Shown here: positions 1 through 10,900 of the stretch, piece after piece
Layout of the letters: each line of letters starts with the position of its first letter
Numbering within the stretch: the stretch's first letter is position 1
DNA from: Aalborg-AAW-1 sp964458335
GTDB taxonomy: Bacteria > Patescibacteriota > Gracilibacteria > Absconditabacterales > Absconditicoccaceae
Direction of reading: 5' to 3'
Assembly: GCA_964458335.1 (NCBI GenBank)
Contig: CAYWIJ010000005.1
Location: 1-64,000, forward strand
Length of the DNA: 64,000 nt
Translations under genes and position numbers: made by a program
Notes under the pieces: model-generated
Database searches by the model: none
The model's input: only the letters and a program-made list of their open reading frames with translations
Told to the model about the DNA's origin: nothing

Positions 1-1466
1 TGAGGTTTCACTATTCAGTTCTCTGGGGTGGTTGGAGTGGTAGAAGCAGGAGATGGTAAATGTGAGAGAGAATATCCACCTCCTGATGATCTTGGTGGTA
101 TAGAAATGTTACCTGTTTCTGATCAGTTATTTCCTTCATTTTCTGATCAGTTATTGTCAGAGTTATTGTCATTCGTTGCACTATAGATGATAGTGATATT
201 GGCATCATATTCTAGAGAGATATTATTGGGTAGTTGAAGAGGATATTCTCTATAGATAGTATCCCATATACTTTCTCCATAGAGTGATTTACCATCATGG
301 ATCATGCTATAGATAAAATCATATACTCGAATCCTTAAAGAACCATTTGGTCTCAATATATCATGTTCACAGTCTTCTATACTATTATATCCCAAATTAT
401 CAGAACATAAATCCTCTTTATTATTTGGATTAGCAAACCAACTATCTAGTTCGTCTTTGTAAAGAGTAAGATTAGTGTAGAAATTCATAAAATCATAAAT
501 TGCACTATAATATGAAACTTTTAATGAACCATTATTATTTAATAACTCTTCTTCACAGTCTTCTATACTATTATATCCCAAATTATCAGAACATAAATCC
601 TCTTTATCCTCTTTATTATTTGGATTAGCAAACCAACTATCTACTTCTGATTTAAACTGAGGAAGATAGAGTATTTGATAAAGAGTTTCATAATAGAGAG
701 CTTCATAAGAATTATCATGTTCACAGTCTTCTATACTATTATATCCCCAATAATTAAAGCATACTTCTTCTTTATTCGTAGTATGACTTAACCATTCATT
801 GACCATGGCTTGTGCATCACTCATCTGATAATATACTGTTCCTTGTACAGGAGAAACAGCATTATTAGCAAAAGCATTATGCCCAATATATGTCACAGAA
901 CTTGGTATGATGATTGAAGTTAATTCGTTGTCAGCAAAAGCTCGAGGACCAATAGAAGTAAGAGCATTTCAAAAAGTTACTGAAGTTAATATATTCTCAA
1001 CAAAAGCTCAACCATCAATAGAGATGAGAGAATGAGGAAATGTAAGAGATGTTAATTGATTGTAATTAAAAGCATTGGATCCAATACTAATAAGACCTTC
1101 AGAAAACAGAACAGAAGTTAATTGATTATAGCCAAAAGCATCCACTCCAATAGACGTTACAGAGCTTGGAAGTATGATTGAAGTTAATTGATTATTCGTA
1201 AAAGCAAAATTTCAAATAGAGATAACAGAATCGGGAATAACTACTGAAGTGAGTTGATTATTATTAAAAATACCATCTCCAATACTTGTGACTGTTTGCC
1301 CATCGATAGTATCAGGAATTATCACATCACTTGAACAAGAGTGATCATAAGAAGTAATAGTTCCATCTTCAAATCCAAAACAATGTTCAGATGTAGGTGT
1401 GAGATCAGCAAAACTTACGCTCACTCACAAGATGCTCAATAGCAGTCAGAATAGTAATTTTTTCAT
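1..1466 (-). CDS. BspA-like leucine-rich repeat surface protein (3' end outside window)
   Basis: Secreted surface protein, probably an adhesin; its C-terminus lies beyond the left window edge. The start at 1466 gives a clean signal peptide (MKKLLFGLLLSILG..., Ala-type cleavage near residue 20) that contains two TGA glycines. After a short Cys-containing head come about six BspA/LRR_5-type repeats of roughly 23 residues, recognisable by NQLTSVVIPDSV and SIG..AF, between about 900 and 1260. The second half has three copies of a different module ending GYNSIEDCE, each with paired cysteines and separated by roughly 60 residues. Near the edge the chain becomes Ser/Thr/Pro/Gly-rich, like a wall or membrane spacer. 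BspA repeats are known in host-binding and cell-binding proteins; the binding partner here is not known. The next gene on the same strand stops at 1647, so this gene is probably transcribed on its own. Confidence 0.85.
368..747 (-). repeat. Intragenic direct repeats encoding the GYNSIEDCE module
   Basis: Two nearly identical stretches at 368-448 and 554-643, the second with a 9-bp internal duplication (tcctcttta), and a shorter third copy at 722-747. They encode the NKEDLCSDNLGYNSIEDCE type module of the BspA-like protein. Their DNA-level identity points to recent duplication within the gene. Confidence 0.85.
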
Positions 1467-1532
1467 AAAATACTCATAATAGACTAAAACAAAAAAGAAT
1501 ATTTTATTATATTATTTTTTGTATCTATTCTC

Positions 1533-1560
1533 AATTATCTCTACTTTTGTAGAGATAATT
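1533..1560. repeat. Perfect 12-bp inverted repeat with T4 loop
   Basis: AATTATCTCTAC, loop TTTT, then GTAGAGATAATT. It lies between the 755-aa orphan (stop at 1647) and the BspA-like gene (start at 1466), both on the minus strand. The T-rich tail is on the plus side (1564-1580), so as a terminator it would face the wrong way for these genes. It could be an operator or an mRNA 5' stem for the BspA-like gene. Confidence 0.6.
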
Positions 1561-1646
1561 ATTACCGTTTTTTGTTTTTTGTTCTAAAAATAATACAATA
1601 TCATAAATTATGATATAATATTATAGAAGTGACAATAAGAAGAGTA

Positions 1647-3914
1647 TTATTGCAGTATTTTTTTTAGTGCATCGGTTAGAGATCAGATAACAATATTTTT
1701 ATTTTTTATATTCGTCCCAAGATTGACCATTCATGAAAAATCAGATATTCCTATAAACATAATTTCATCAGTTCATGGTATCACAATACCTATATATCCC
1801 TTATAACTGTGAAGTTTACTATTTGTTGCTTTTGCAAGATTATTTGATCCTCATCCACAAAGACAATATTTTCAGGTATGTCTATTTTTGAGTGCATCTT
1901 GGATCAGTTTTTCTTGTCATTTATGATAATAAGAAAGTTCTTTTCAGTTCTTGATTTTTCCTTGTAGTTGATCTGATAGGTTGGGTATATTATCATTATC
2001 ATATATAAACCAATGTAATCTTCCTTTATTACATTGATCTCTTAGGAGATATGTCGCTACAGCTAATTCAATTTTTTCTTTGTATATTTGGTGAGTATCT
2101 ACCTGTAGGTAGGTGAGAGGTTCTCTAATTCATGCAATATCAAGTATCTCTTGTGGAACAGCATTTCTAATAGTAAGTTGTTGTTCTACAAATTTCATAG
2201 ATATATTACTTGGTTTGGTTGTTGGATTATTTTTATAAGATTGTAATGTAGTTAACTCTCTGATGGTCTTATCGATACCTCAACTGACGGAATCCACAAA
2301 AATATCCGTAGCAATTGCTGTTGAAATCTTTAGTTTGGATTGAATAGTTTTAAGAGGATCTAAAAAGATATTATGATCTGAAAGTCATCATTCATTGTGA
2401 GAATCCATATTCACTATCATATGTTCATAAGAAAGATTAGTAATCTTATGGTGAGGATTTTCTTGGCTAATAAGATCAAAACTTAGTCTACATTTAACAT
2501 CAGCATAATTTCCATTTCATCAAGTTTTGGAATTATCTTTATTCATTGCATATTGTACATAATGTTTTGTTCTTTGATCAAAAAATGGATATGATAAATC
2601 TTGTATATTATAGCTATAATAATTTCTCAGATGCGTTTTGTCTTCTTCTTTTGTTATTATCTCAAAAATTTTTTTTATCGTATTCTCAGATAATAATAAT
2701 TTCTCTTTATTGAAACTAATATCATCTCATTGGAACTTGTTAGCTATTTCAAAATTATGAAAACATATATAAAATCACTCTTTTTGAAAATAGTCTTTGA
2801 TATTTTGTATATGTTGAGTGAATGTTTCTTCAATAAACTGATGTTTTTTATCATTATCTTCTAGAATAGAACGATCTATCCAAGTTCTTCATCTCATATA
2901 ATCTTTAACATCTTCTCATCTTAATTCTTTGAAACTCATAGAAGGAAGTCATTTTATACCTCATTCTGTATAAATATCTTCATGATTAATAGTAAGTTTT
3001 TTGCTCATATTGTTATCTCCTTGAGCTAATGATGTAGAAAATCATTGTGTATATTGAGAAATTTCTACATAGTTGTATCTTTGCTCTGTATACATAATAG
3101 CATATAACATATTGATGACATGAGATTTAAGCTGATTTCTATGATGACGCTCTCTCATTTTGGATTTAGATTCTCATTCTTGTTCTTCTTCTTTTTCTAA
3201 AAGATAAGTAATAAATTCACCAATTTCATCAAGAGAAAGAAGTTCTCCTTTTGCTAATTTTGAACGTAGTCAGAGAAAAAGATTGTGAGGGAAGAGATTT
3301 TCTAACCAATCCCTGCCAAGAAAATTTGTCTTTTCATTATATTCTAGGAAATCTCTTAGTATAGTTTGAGAAAAATATGCCCTTCCATGTTCTGTCAGAT
3401 CAATCATATTTTCCTCATTTTTTTCCCAGAAATTCTTACTATATATATATGTTTCATTATACAGTTTTGTAATATTTTTGATTGTTTTATATCTTGTTAA
3501 TTTTTGTTCCTTTGATGTGTTGTTTTGGTATGGATTTTTTAGTTTTGGATAAATTTTTTGAGATAAATATTCTTTTTGTTGCTCAAATATAAGAGATGAT
3601 TGTAAATCTTGAATTTTTTTAGCTAAATCATTAGCTTGTAAGGAAGAATCTCATCATAATATTGATATGATATCAGCAGATTTGATATTTGACATTTTTG
3701 ATGTCTTCGCGTCAATAATAGAAACAGTTCCATCTTGAGAGGATATCGCATACATATTACCATCTTTTAATGTTATGATATGTGGAGAATAAGGATTATT
3801 GGTGTAGTGAAAATTTTTCGTAATAAGATCAGAATTAAAATTACGACCGACTTTATGATTATTTTGACTCCAAATTCTAAAGTCTTCTAATGATTGTAGT
3901 GATAATTGTTCCAT
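1647..3914 (-). CDS. Large orphan protein of unknown function
   Basis: A 755-residue protein that I do not recognise. It begins MEQLSLQSLEDFRIW and has no signal peptide or obvious membrane segment, so it is probably cytoplasmic. A short DGNMYAISSQDGTVSIIDA stretch near residues 50-70 resembles a single beta-propeller-like blade. The rest is polar and Lys/Glu/Asn/Tyr-rich, with a central mixed segment (HVINMLYAIMYTEQRYNYVE) and an HNEGGLSDHN stretch about three quarters along. About eleven glycines are encoded by TGA, so the gene is adapted to this genetic code. No Walker, HD or protease signature was seen. It is divergent from tsaE across a 148-bp gap. Confidence 0.75.
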
Positions 3915-4062
3915 TGTCTGTAAAATGATATCTAATATGAAATATGATATCTCTTTATAATTATTTTTATTTTTTTGTCAATAAAATATTAACTTTTATC
4001 ATACTTGAATTATTAAAGATATTGATTATAATTCTTATTATATTTTATGGTATTTGTGAATA

Positions 4063-4485
4063 ATGAACTCAATATATATTATTCCCTCTCTCGAAGAACT
4101 CAATGCACTTGCTCAATCACTGATACAATCGGGTTATCATAAATTTTTGCTAGAAGGAGAATTGTGAGTAGGAAAGACACAGTTTGTCAAAGAATTGGTT
4201 GCTTGACTCGGTGGACGTCCAGATGAAGTTCAAAGTCCAACCTATACGTATATGAATTACTATGATATACCTGAGAAGAAACAACTCCTCCATATGGATT
4301 TCTATCGTTTTGAATCACAAGAAAATGCATTTTCGAAATGAATTTTTGAAGCTATAGACAACCATGATTATATCTGTATCGAGTGGCCACAATGGGAAGA
4401 AGGATATGTCGACTCTAATCGAGTCAGACTACATTTTTCTTTCAATCCAGACCAGACAAGAACGATAAAAATTAGCAATAAGTAA
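4063..4485 (+). CDS. tsaE: tRNA threonylcarbamoyladenosine biosynthesis ATPase TsaE
   Basis: TsaE is the P-loop ATPase that works with TsaB and TsaD to make N6-threonylcarbamoyladenosine at A37 of ANN-decoding tRNAs. The 140-aa length is normal for the family. Walker A is GELGVGKT at about residues 33-40, and its second glycine is a TGA codon at 4165-4167. SPTYTYMNYY and HMDFYRF follow the family pattern, and the conserved IEWPQ segment near residue 106 closes the fold. The ATG at 4063 keeps the expected short N-terminus. An ATG at 4049 is in another frame. The PriA-like gene follows after 58 bp on the same strand. TsaB and TsaD are not in this window. Confidence 0.93.
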
Positions 4486-4541
4486 TTCTCAGTTAGTAAT
4501 TGATTAAAAGAAAACTCAAAACTTAACACTTATAACTTCTC
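4486..4541 (+). repeat. Degenerate 7-bp-periodic intergenic repeat
   Basis: The 58-bp gap between tsaE and the PriA-like gene reads as drifting heptamers, for example aactcaa-aacttaa-cacttat-aacttct. Similar tracts occur at seven other gene borders in this window (see findings). Confidence 0.45.
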
Positions 4542-4543
4542 TC

Positions 4544-5581
4544 ATGAACTACGAACTGTTTCAACATCCTCAAAAATCCATTTATCTCATTGATATGAAA
4601 AATGAACAATGATATTTTAGTGAGCTTGTTGAGCAATCAGTTCGTAAACATCTCGCAGAGGACAAAAAGATATTGCTCCTGACAAATAAGACAGGATATG
4701 CATCAGGGATTTTCTGTACCTCGTGTGGTCATGTTCCTCAGTGTAAACAATGTAGTATAAGTATAGGGTATCATGAAGCAGAGAATAAACTTCTCTATGG
4801 ATTATGTTCCGTCTGCAAATCTATTTATGATATGCCAAAAACGTGTGAACAGTGTCATAAAAATACACTTCAAATGTATGGACTCACTACTCAAAAAACC
4901 AAAGAGCGAATAGAACAGATATTTTGAATACAACCATTGGTTATTCAAGCACAATCATGAGCGTCCTTCCCCAAAGCAATCAAAACCCTTGAATCTCTTC
5001 AATCTGCTCAAATTATTATCGCTACATATGCTCTTATTCCTCCAGAGAGCATAAGTCTTTTTGATGTCGTTATTATCCTTGCTGCCGATCAATGACTCTC
5101 CATCCCTGATTATACTGTCAGTTATAATACTTTTTATAATCTCTATCGCACCTTTACAGGATTTGATAATAAGTTTTTTTTAGTACAAAGTTATGATACT
5201 GACCATATCAGCGTTCGTAGCGCATGTAAGTTGGATGCAGAGTGATTTCTTGTTCAAGATAGACAATTTAGACAAGCGTATTTCTATCCACCGTATGGAG
5301 AACTCTGTATTATTAAATATAACCATGAAAATGAAACATCGCTTCACAATGCAATCCAAAATCTTCATAAAGAACTCCACTATCTACTACAGCTCTATCA
5401 GTATGATGATATTGAAATCTATACGAGTTCTCCTTTAGTATATAAAAAGTTTGGAAAATTCTACTATCATATCATCCTCAAAGGGAAAACAATTAGATTG
5501 TTTATGGATATTGCATTCTCTAAGCTTATGATGGCAAAGAGAGGATACAAAATCGATTGGATGGCTGAAAGTTTATTATAG
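4544..5581 (+). CDS. PriA-like primosomal protein, C-terminal half only
   Basis: Matches the second helicase lobe, zinc domain and C-terminal domain of primosomal protein N' (PriA). PriA is the replication-restart helicase and is normally about 700-800 aa; this protein is 345 aa. LLLTNKTGYASG (about residues 45-56) corresponds to the start of lobe 2. Eight cysteines follow in four CxxC-type pairs (CTSC, CKQC, CSVC, CEQC), as in the PriA zinc insert. AADQGLSIPDYT resembles the motif V/VI region, and FYPPYGELC resembles the YPPF stretch of the C-terminal domain. The 3'-DNA-binding domain, winged helix and motor lobe 1 (Walker A, DEAH) are absent, and tsaE occupies the DNA directly upstream. It may act as a loader or scaffold rather than a helicase. 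Start ATG at 4544. Confidence 0.8.
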
Positions 5582-5586
5582 TGATA

Positions 5587-6849
5587 CTACTGTTGTTGTT
5601 TCATTGTAATATTAAGATATTTTACTAGATAAGGTAATCAAATACCTTGAATAATGAGAGTAATAAGTACAACTACAATGGCTAAAAAGATAATAATGTG
5701 TCTCTCTTGAAATGCTGATCAATCTGCAAGATAAAGAGGTAATGCTAATGCAGTAGCTAAAGATACGATCCCTCTCATTCCTGATCGAGATATGACAAGA
5801 GCAGATTGTCGACTCAAACGTTTTTTGGAATTTTCTTCTGTAGGGTTTTTAAGATATATTCTTTGTCTCCATCGTCTATCAAATACAATAACTGCCATTC
5901 TGATAATGAGAGCCCCTATAGCAATAAGGAATCCATCTCCGATAAGTTTTCCTATTTGTTCATGTGGTATATGTTCAAGAATAAGAGTGAAATTTAATCC
6001 AATAATAAGGAAAATAAATCCATTGAGGAAGAAAGTAATCATATCCCAAATATTCTGTGATAATTTTTTTGTCTCATTGGGGAATGCGTATTGTGTAAAT
6101 TTTGTGACGAAAATTCACAATACTACAACAGCAATTACTCCTGATACATGAAATGCTTCAGCTAAAAGATAGGTAATGAATGGTGTCAGAAGCGTAAAAC
6201 TCACTGATACTATCTGATTATCTTTTGTAATTCTAAGTATAATACGTAAAAGTTTACCAATAAGTAATCATACTATCGCTCCTCATCATATAAGCGTAAG
6301 AAATTCTAATCCTGCCTCTCGAACAATGAAAGTTGCTCCTCCTACTGCCGCAAGAGCAAAATGATATGCCGTCAAAGCAGACGCATCATTGATAAGACTT
6401 TCTCCTTCAAGAATGGTGATAGATTTTTTGGAGAGATTGAGACCTTTAGTAATGTTTACTGCTGCGACCGCATCTGTTGCTGAAAGAATTGCGCCCAAGA
6501 GAAATCACATTTTCCAACTCAATCAGAGGAGAGAATAATGAGCTATAGTAGCAATTCCAGCGGTTGTAATAAATACTAATGATAATGCTAATACGCTAAT
6601 AGTTCCTCTATGTCTTTTGAAAAGAGAGAGTTCAGTATGAGCAGCAGCATCATAGAGTAAAGGTGGTAAAAAAAGAAGAAATACAATATCGGGATCGAGA
6701 GATATACCCATATGAGGTACAAATCCTAATACAATTCCAGCAAGTACTAAAAAGACAGGATATGGTATTGGAGTTTTTTTGGATATAGCAGTAAGAAATA
6801 ACGTGGCAGCTAAGAGGATGAGAATGATAGCATATTGGTGTTCTTGCAT
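5587..6849 (-). CDS. Na+/H+ antiporter, CPA1/NhaP family
   Basis: A 420-aa polytopic inner-membrane protein with about 12 hydrophobic segments starting at residue 6. Family hallmarks are visible: FLPPLLYDAA near residue 80, the ion-site segment SATDAVAAV near residue 125, GESLINDASAL near residue 150, and the later Arg-containing SRSGMRGIVSLA. CPA1 carriers exchange cytoplasmic Na+ (or K+) for H+ and control pH and salt. The usual long cytosolic tail is absent: the protein ends shortly after the last membrane helix. Several membrane glycines are TGA codons. It is convergent with the PriA-like gene, with the stops 5 bp apart. A terminator at 6911-6943 separates it from the upstream SIMPL gene. 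Confidence 0.9.
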
Positions 6850-6910
6850 GAGAGTGGCGATAGGATAAAATTACTATTATGATAGTATGAAAAAAATATT
6901 ATTCTTCAAC

Positions 6911-6943
6911 AAAAAAAGATGCCAATATCCAGACACCTTTTTT
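6911..6943 (-). terminator. Rho-independent terminator after the SIMPL gene
   Basis: On the minus strand GGTGTC, an 8-nt loop, GGCATC (two G-U pairs) is flanked by A-rich and T7 tracts. It lies 14 bp downstream of the SIMPL stop codon. Confidence 0.75.
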
Positions 6944-6956
6944 CTTAGTCTACTTA

Positions 6957-7685
6957 TTATTTAATTTCAAAGACAATATTGACTTGGACAGTAAGTTCTT
7001 GTTCTCCTGGATTAATAGATGTACCAGCTACAGAATCTTCTGCCATAGCCATATTTCTTGCATAGTAGATAGGTGGATTATATCATCCCATTACCGTTTC
7101 ATTGATAGAAACTGGTTTTCCAATTTTCATACCAGCAAGTTTTGCTAGTTCTTCAGCTTTTGTTTTAGCATTTTCAAAGGCAAGCTTTCTTGCTACTTCA
7201 AGTGTCGATGTAGTATCATCATTTGTATAATTACCTCCATTGACAAGTAGTCCATCAATTGAAGTCAGAGCATCAATGATTTTACCTGCATTATCCATAT
7301 CTCTTACTTTGATAGAAAGAGTATGGGTTCCTCTATATCCATCGATCTTTGAATTAGAGTTTTCATAGACTCGATTCTCAGAAATATCGACATTTTGAGA
7401 TTGAATTTCTTTCTTATCGATTTTGTTGTTTTCTAATATAACTTGAGCTGCATTGATTTTCTTTGCAAGGGCTTCGTTTACTTCTTTTGTCGTCTTTCCT
7501 TTTTCATTGGCTGTGATACTAAATGTATAGATATTTGGTATTAAGGATGATTTCCCTTCACCTTGTACAGATACGGTCTTGTCAATACCAGAGTTTGGTC
7601 AGAGACGTGAAATGCTATTACCTAAAATAGCAGATCCTGCAAGAATAGCTCCTACAATAAGGATTGTGGTTTGTGTCATGTTCAT
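6957..7685 (-). CDS. SIMPL (DUF541/YggE-like) domain protein
   Basis: A 242-aa protein with one N-terminal hydrophobic segment (TILIVGAILAGSAILG, residues 7-22) that acts as signal peptide or anchor, followed by a periplasmic-type SIMPL domain. Family traits are VSVQGEGKSSLIPN near residue 40, repeated beta strands, and the helix ARKLAFENAKTKAEELAKLAG followed by IGKPVSINE. SIMPL proteins such as YggE have been linked to envelope or oxidative-stress tolerance, but their biochemical role is unclear. The ATG at 7685 is used; another ATG lies two codons downstream. It is divergent from the giant gene across a 260-bp gap. Confidence 0.85.
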
Positions 7686-7945
7686 GGTGTGTGGAATGAT
7701 AAGATAAAAATTTGACTATATTTCATGTCAAGGTATTAATATAACGAGAGAATAGTTGTTTTGTGAAAAGAATACAAGAGAAAATAAAAAATAAAAAAGT
7801 AATAGCATAACAATCATTTCTTGTTTATAATATTTTTACTTACTTTCTCTATTTTATAGACTATTATATCATAAAACTTCACTTGGCAAGATAAAAAATA
7901 CACTATTCTTTTGCAAAAGTCCATTACATTGATATCATCTGAACT

Positions 7946-10900
7946 ATGAAAACAGAATGGACTAAAAAGGCAAAAATTACTGCACTAGTTATCGTCTATT
8001 TGATTGCTCGATTGTATCAATCGTGGGAAGCTTTTTTTACGAGTGATGTTTTTGCAGATATTAAAAAAGTAGATACTAATATTGTTGCTGTTCTTGTTGA
8101 TAAAGAATTATATAGTAATACGAATTTTAAAAATGCTCTTGAACGATATACGACCCAGTATATCCAACAGAAAATATCTAATAGTAAGGCAGTAGTATTT
8201 CCTCTTGATACCACTATAGTGAAGTCTCGAGATATTGCAAAATTATTAGAGAATCTTTATTATGATGGTATAGAAAAAGAACCGTCAACACTTGAGGGAG
8301 TGATCCTCGTAGGAGACAAAATTCCACTTCCTGTCGTCAATGATAATGGAGCTATTTTCCCTACAGTATTGCCTTATACTGACTTCGATGATCCCAAATT
8401 TTATCGAGATCCTATGACACAATACTTTATTCCTAACGGAGTTGCTAAAGCTCAACCAGAGGTTCGACATAGTATTATCAATCTAGAGGGGAACGTGTCA
8501 GACTATGTTGTTTATTTTCAAAAATTGAAGTCTTATAATAATAATCCTAATGGTTATATTGGAGATCGTATCTGGTATGAAGATTTTATTGATCAAAAAG
8601 AGTCGTATAATGATCTTAATCTTGTGAGTTATATGAATAAATTTCTCTTTGCTGAGGATTTAGCGTATCATAGATTTAGTCCTCTTTTGATTGATTTCTT
8701 TAATAATAAAGAAAATAAAAAAACAAATGAATTGGTTTGATCGCTTGCATCATTAACAGGTGAAAGTGGATCGTATGCTGAGCATGTAGGAGGAGTATTT
8801 TCTGGACTAATGGCAGAATATACAGCAACACAAACAGCAAGCTCTGAGCAAGTACCGACCGTATTTGTAGATGATGCTTTAGAGGGATTTCAAAAATGAT
8901 ATTCTGACTTGTATGGTGTTACAAGTACTGCTCGTATGAGAGATAATATTTTGTCAGCAGGTAGACGAAATACGACAGAAATTGACAATCATAATAATAA
9001 AATAGAATATTTTGATCAACTCTATACCAAACAATTAGGAGAATCTGCAGTTCCTCTTCTTGCAGAGATTAACAAACAGTTTGAAGATACTCTTATCAAA
9101 GCTGTTAAGAATAATGATTATGCTCTCCACGTTGCAATTCCAGAGAAAGCTACGATAAAGAAAAATAATGTTACTATGACATGGGGTACTGATATGCAAG
9201 CAAATCTTTTAGATCTTGTTGATGGTTTAGATGGAGATTATTATACAGCAGGTATATATGAGGCATTTTATTATGGAAGGAATGCAAGTACTATTACATG
9301 ATTGGATCAGACCAGTATTTTCTTAGGTACTCCTAATCCTTTGTGATATAATATCGATAATCTTGCATTAATGACAGGTCATAATAGTAGTGGATCATTA
9401 GGAGTATCACAAGGTATTCTTTCGGAGTTTGTCGAGGCGAATAGAGGATATGTAGTATCACTATGATTGTCAGATAAACAATTCAAACAAGATTTTGGTA
9501 TTTGTGGAAGTGATGATGAGGGAATGCAAAATTTTGAAGATTATGTGCAGATGTATCTCTGAGGAAATACTCCTCTTAATCTTGGTGCTGGTGATAACGG
9601 ATTAGAACTCAATAATAAGAGTTATGATCGTGGTGGTAAATCAAATTGGGTAGTTCAAAATGCTAGTCTTTTTGGAATGACACCTCAGCAAATTAACCAA
9701 CTTTCTGGTGCAGGACAAATATTTAATATCGCTGGCTCAAGAAGGGTATATAATCTTAGTGGATTTATGTTTGCCCAAAATCTTCAAGGATGATTTCTCC
9801 AAAGAGTGGCATTTCAAATGATAGTACCAAATTTATTAAGACGAAAACTACAATGGACACCAGTACATCCATGTGACCCAGTTTTTCACGATGCTGAACC
9901 TCTTCAACATCATAATATCTACTCTCCTTCAAATCTGATCGATACGGGATATCAAAAAACACTAACACTTTGAGGTACATCACTTATGAGTTTAGCAATA
10001 CCTTGTCCAGTAAATCCAACAACAGGATCTGATTGTTTTCCGTATGCTGATAAACCAAAGGTACCGAGTAATCAATATATACAACAACAATTAGTAAATT
10101 ATAAAATTATTGATTCTACATCAATACATAATTCTCCAAATCCAGAACAAGTAAGTCAATTTGATGTTACTACTCCATCTAGACCTATTGATTCTGTCAG
10201 ATATATTACTTTTCAAGGTATTGGAGGAGATCGAGTACAATTACCTTTCCCAAATTTATATGCAGTGGAAGTATATAAACAAGATTCAGAACATGCTAAT
10301 ACATTAATTCTTAAAACGAAAGAAGAGATAAAAACAACGATTCGTGAGTATCTGACTCAGATTGTCGATTCTTATAATACCTTTTTAACGGAACAGAATA
10401 CTAAAAAAACAAATTATTATAATTCAAACGCAACTCTCTTTAATAAGCTATGAACAGTAGATTCTTTTGCTACTCCAAATCGTAGTTATACTTTACTCCA
10501 ATCGACACTCTTTTCGTCTATGATATCTGATGATATGATAGATGCTGTAGCAAGTCTCTTGTATGTAGAGAATTCGTTGATTCCTTCTAAACAAAAAACT
10601 ACCAATGTAGCAGAAGAATATGAACAGTTTTATACGCTTGCTAATATTACTAATAAAAAACAAACACTTTTACAAGAATATCTTACAGAACAGACTCCTT
10701 CATCACTTTTAACCTTGCCGTGATATCAAGATAAAGGATATGAACTTATTTCACTTACTTCTGATGGAGATGATAGTATAAATTCTCAAAACAATACTCC
10801 TTCTCGATTAGTATCTCTCCAAAAACAGTTGAATGATTATCAAAATTATCAAAATATGTTTAATACAAGAGATACGAGTAATAGTGATACTACCGTATCA

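Noticed and set aside
368..747. CRISPR-like repeats
   Set aside because: Only two to three unequal copies, in frame inside a coding region and without spacers of constant length.
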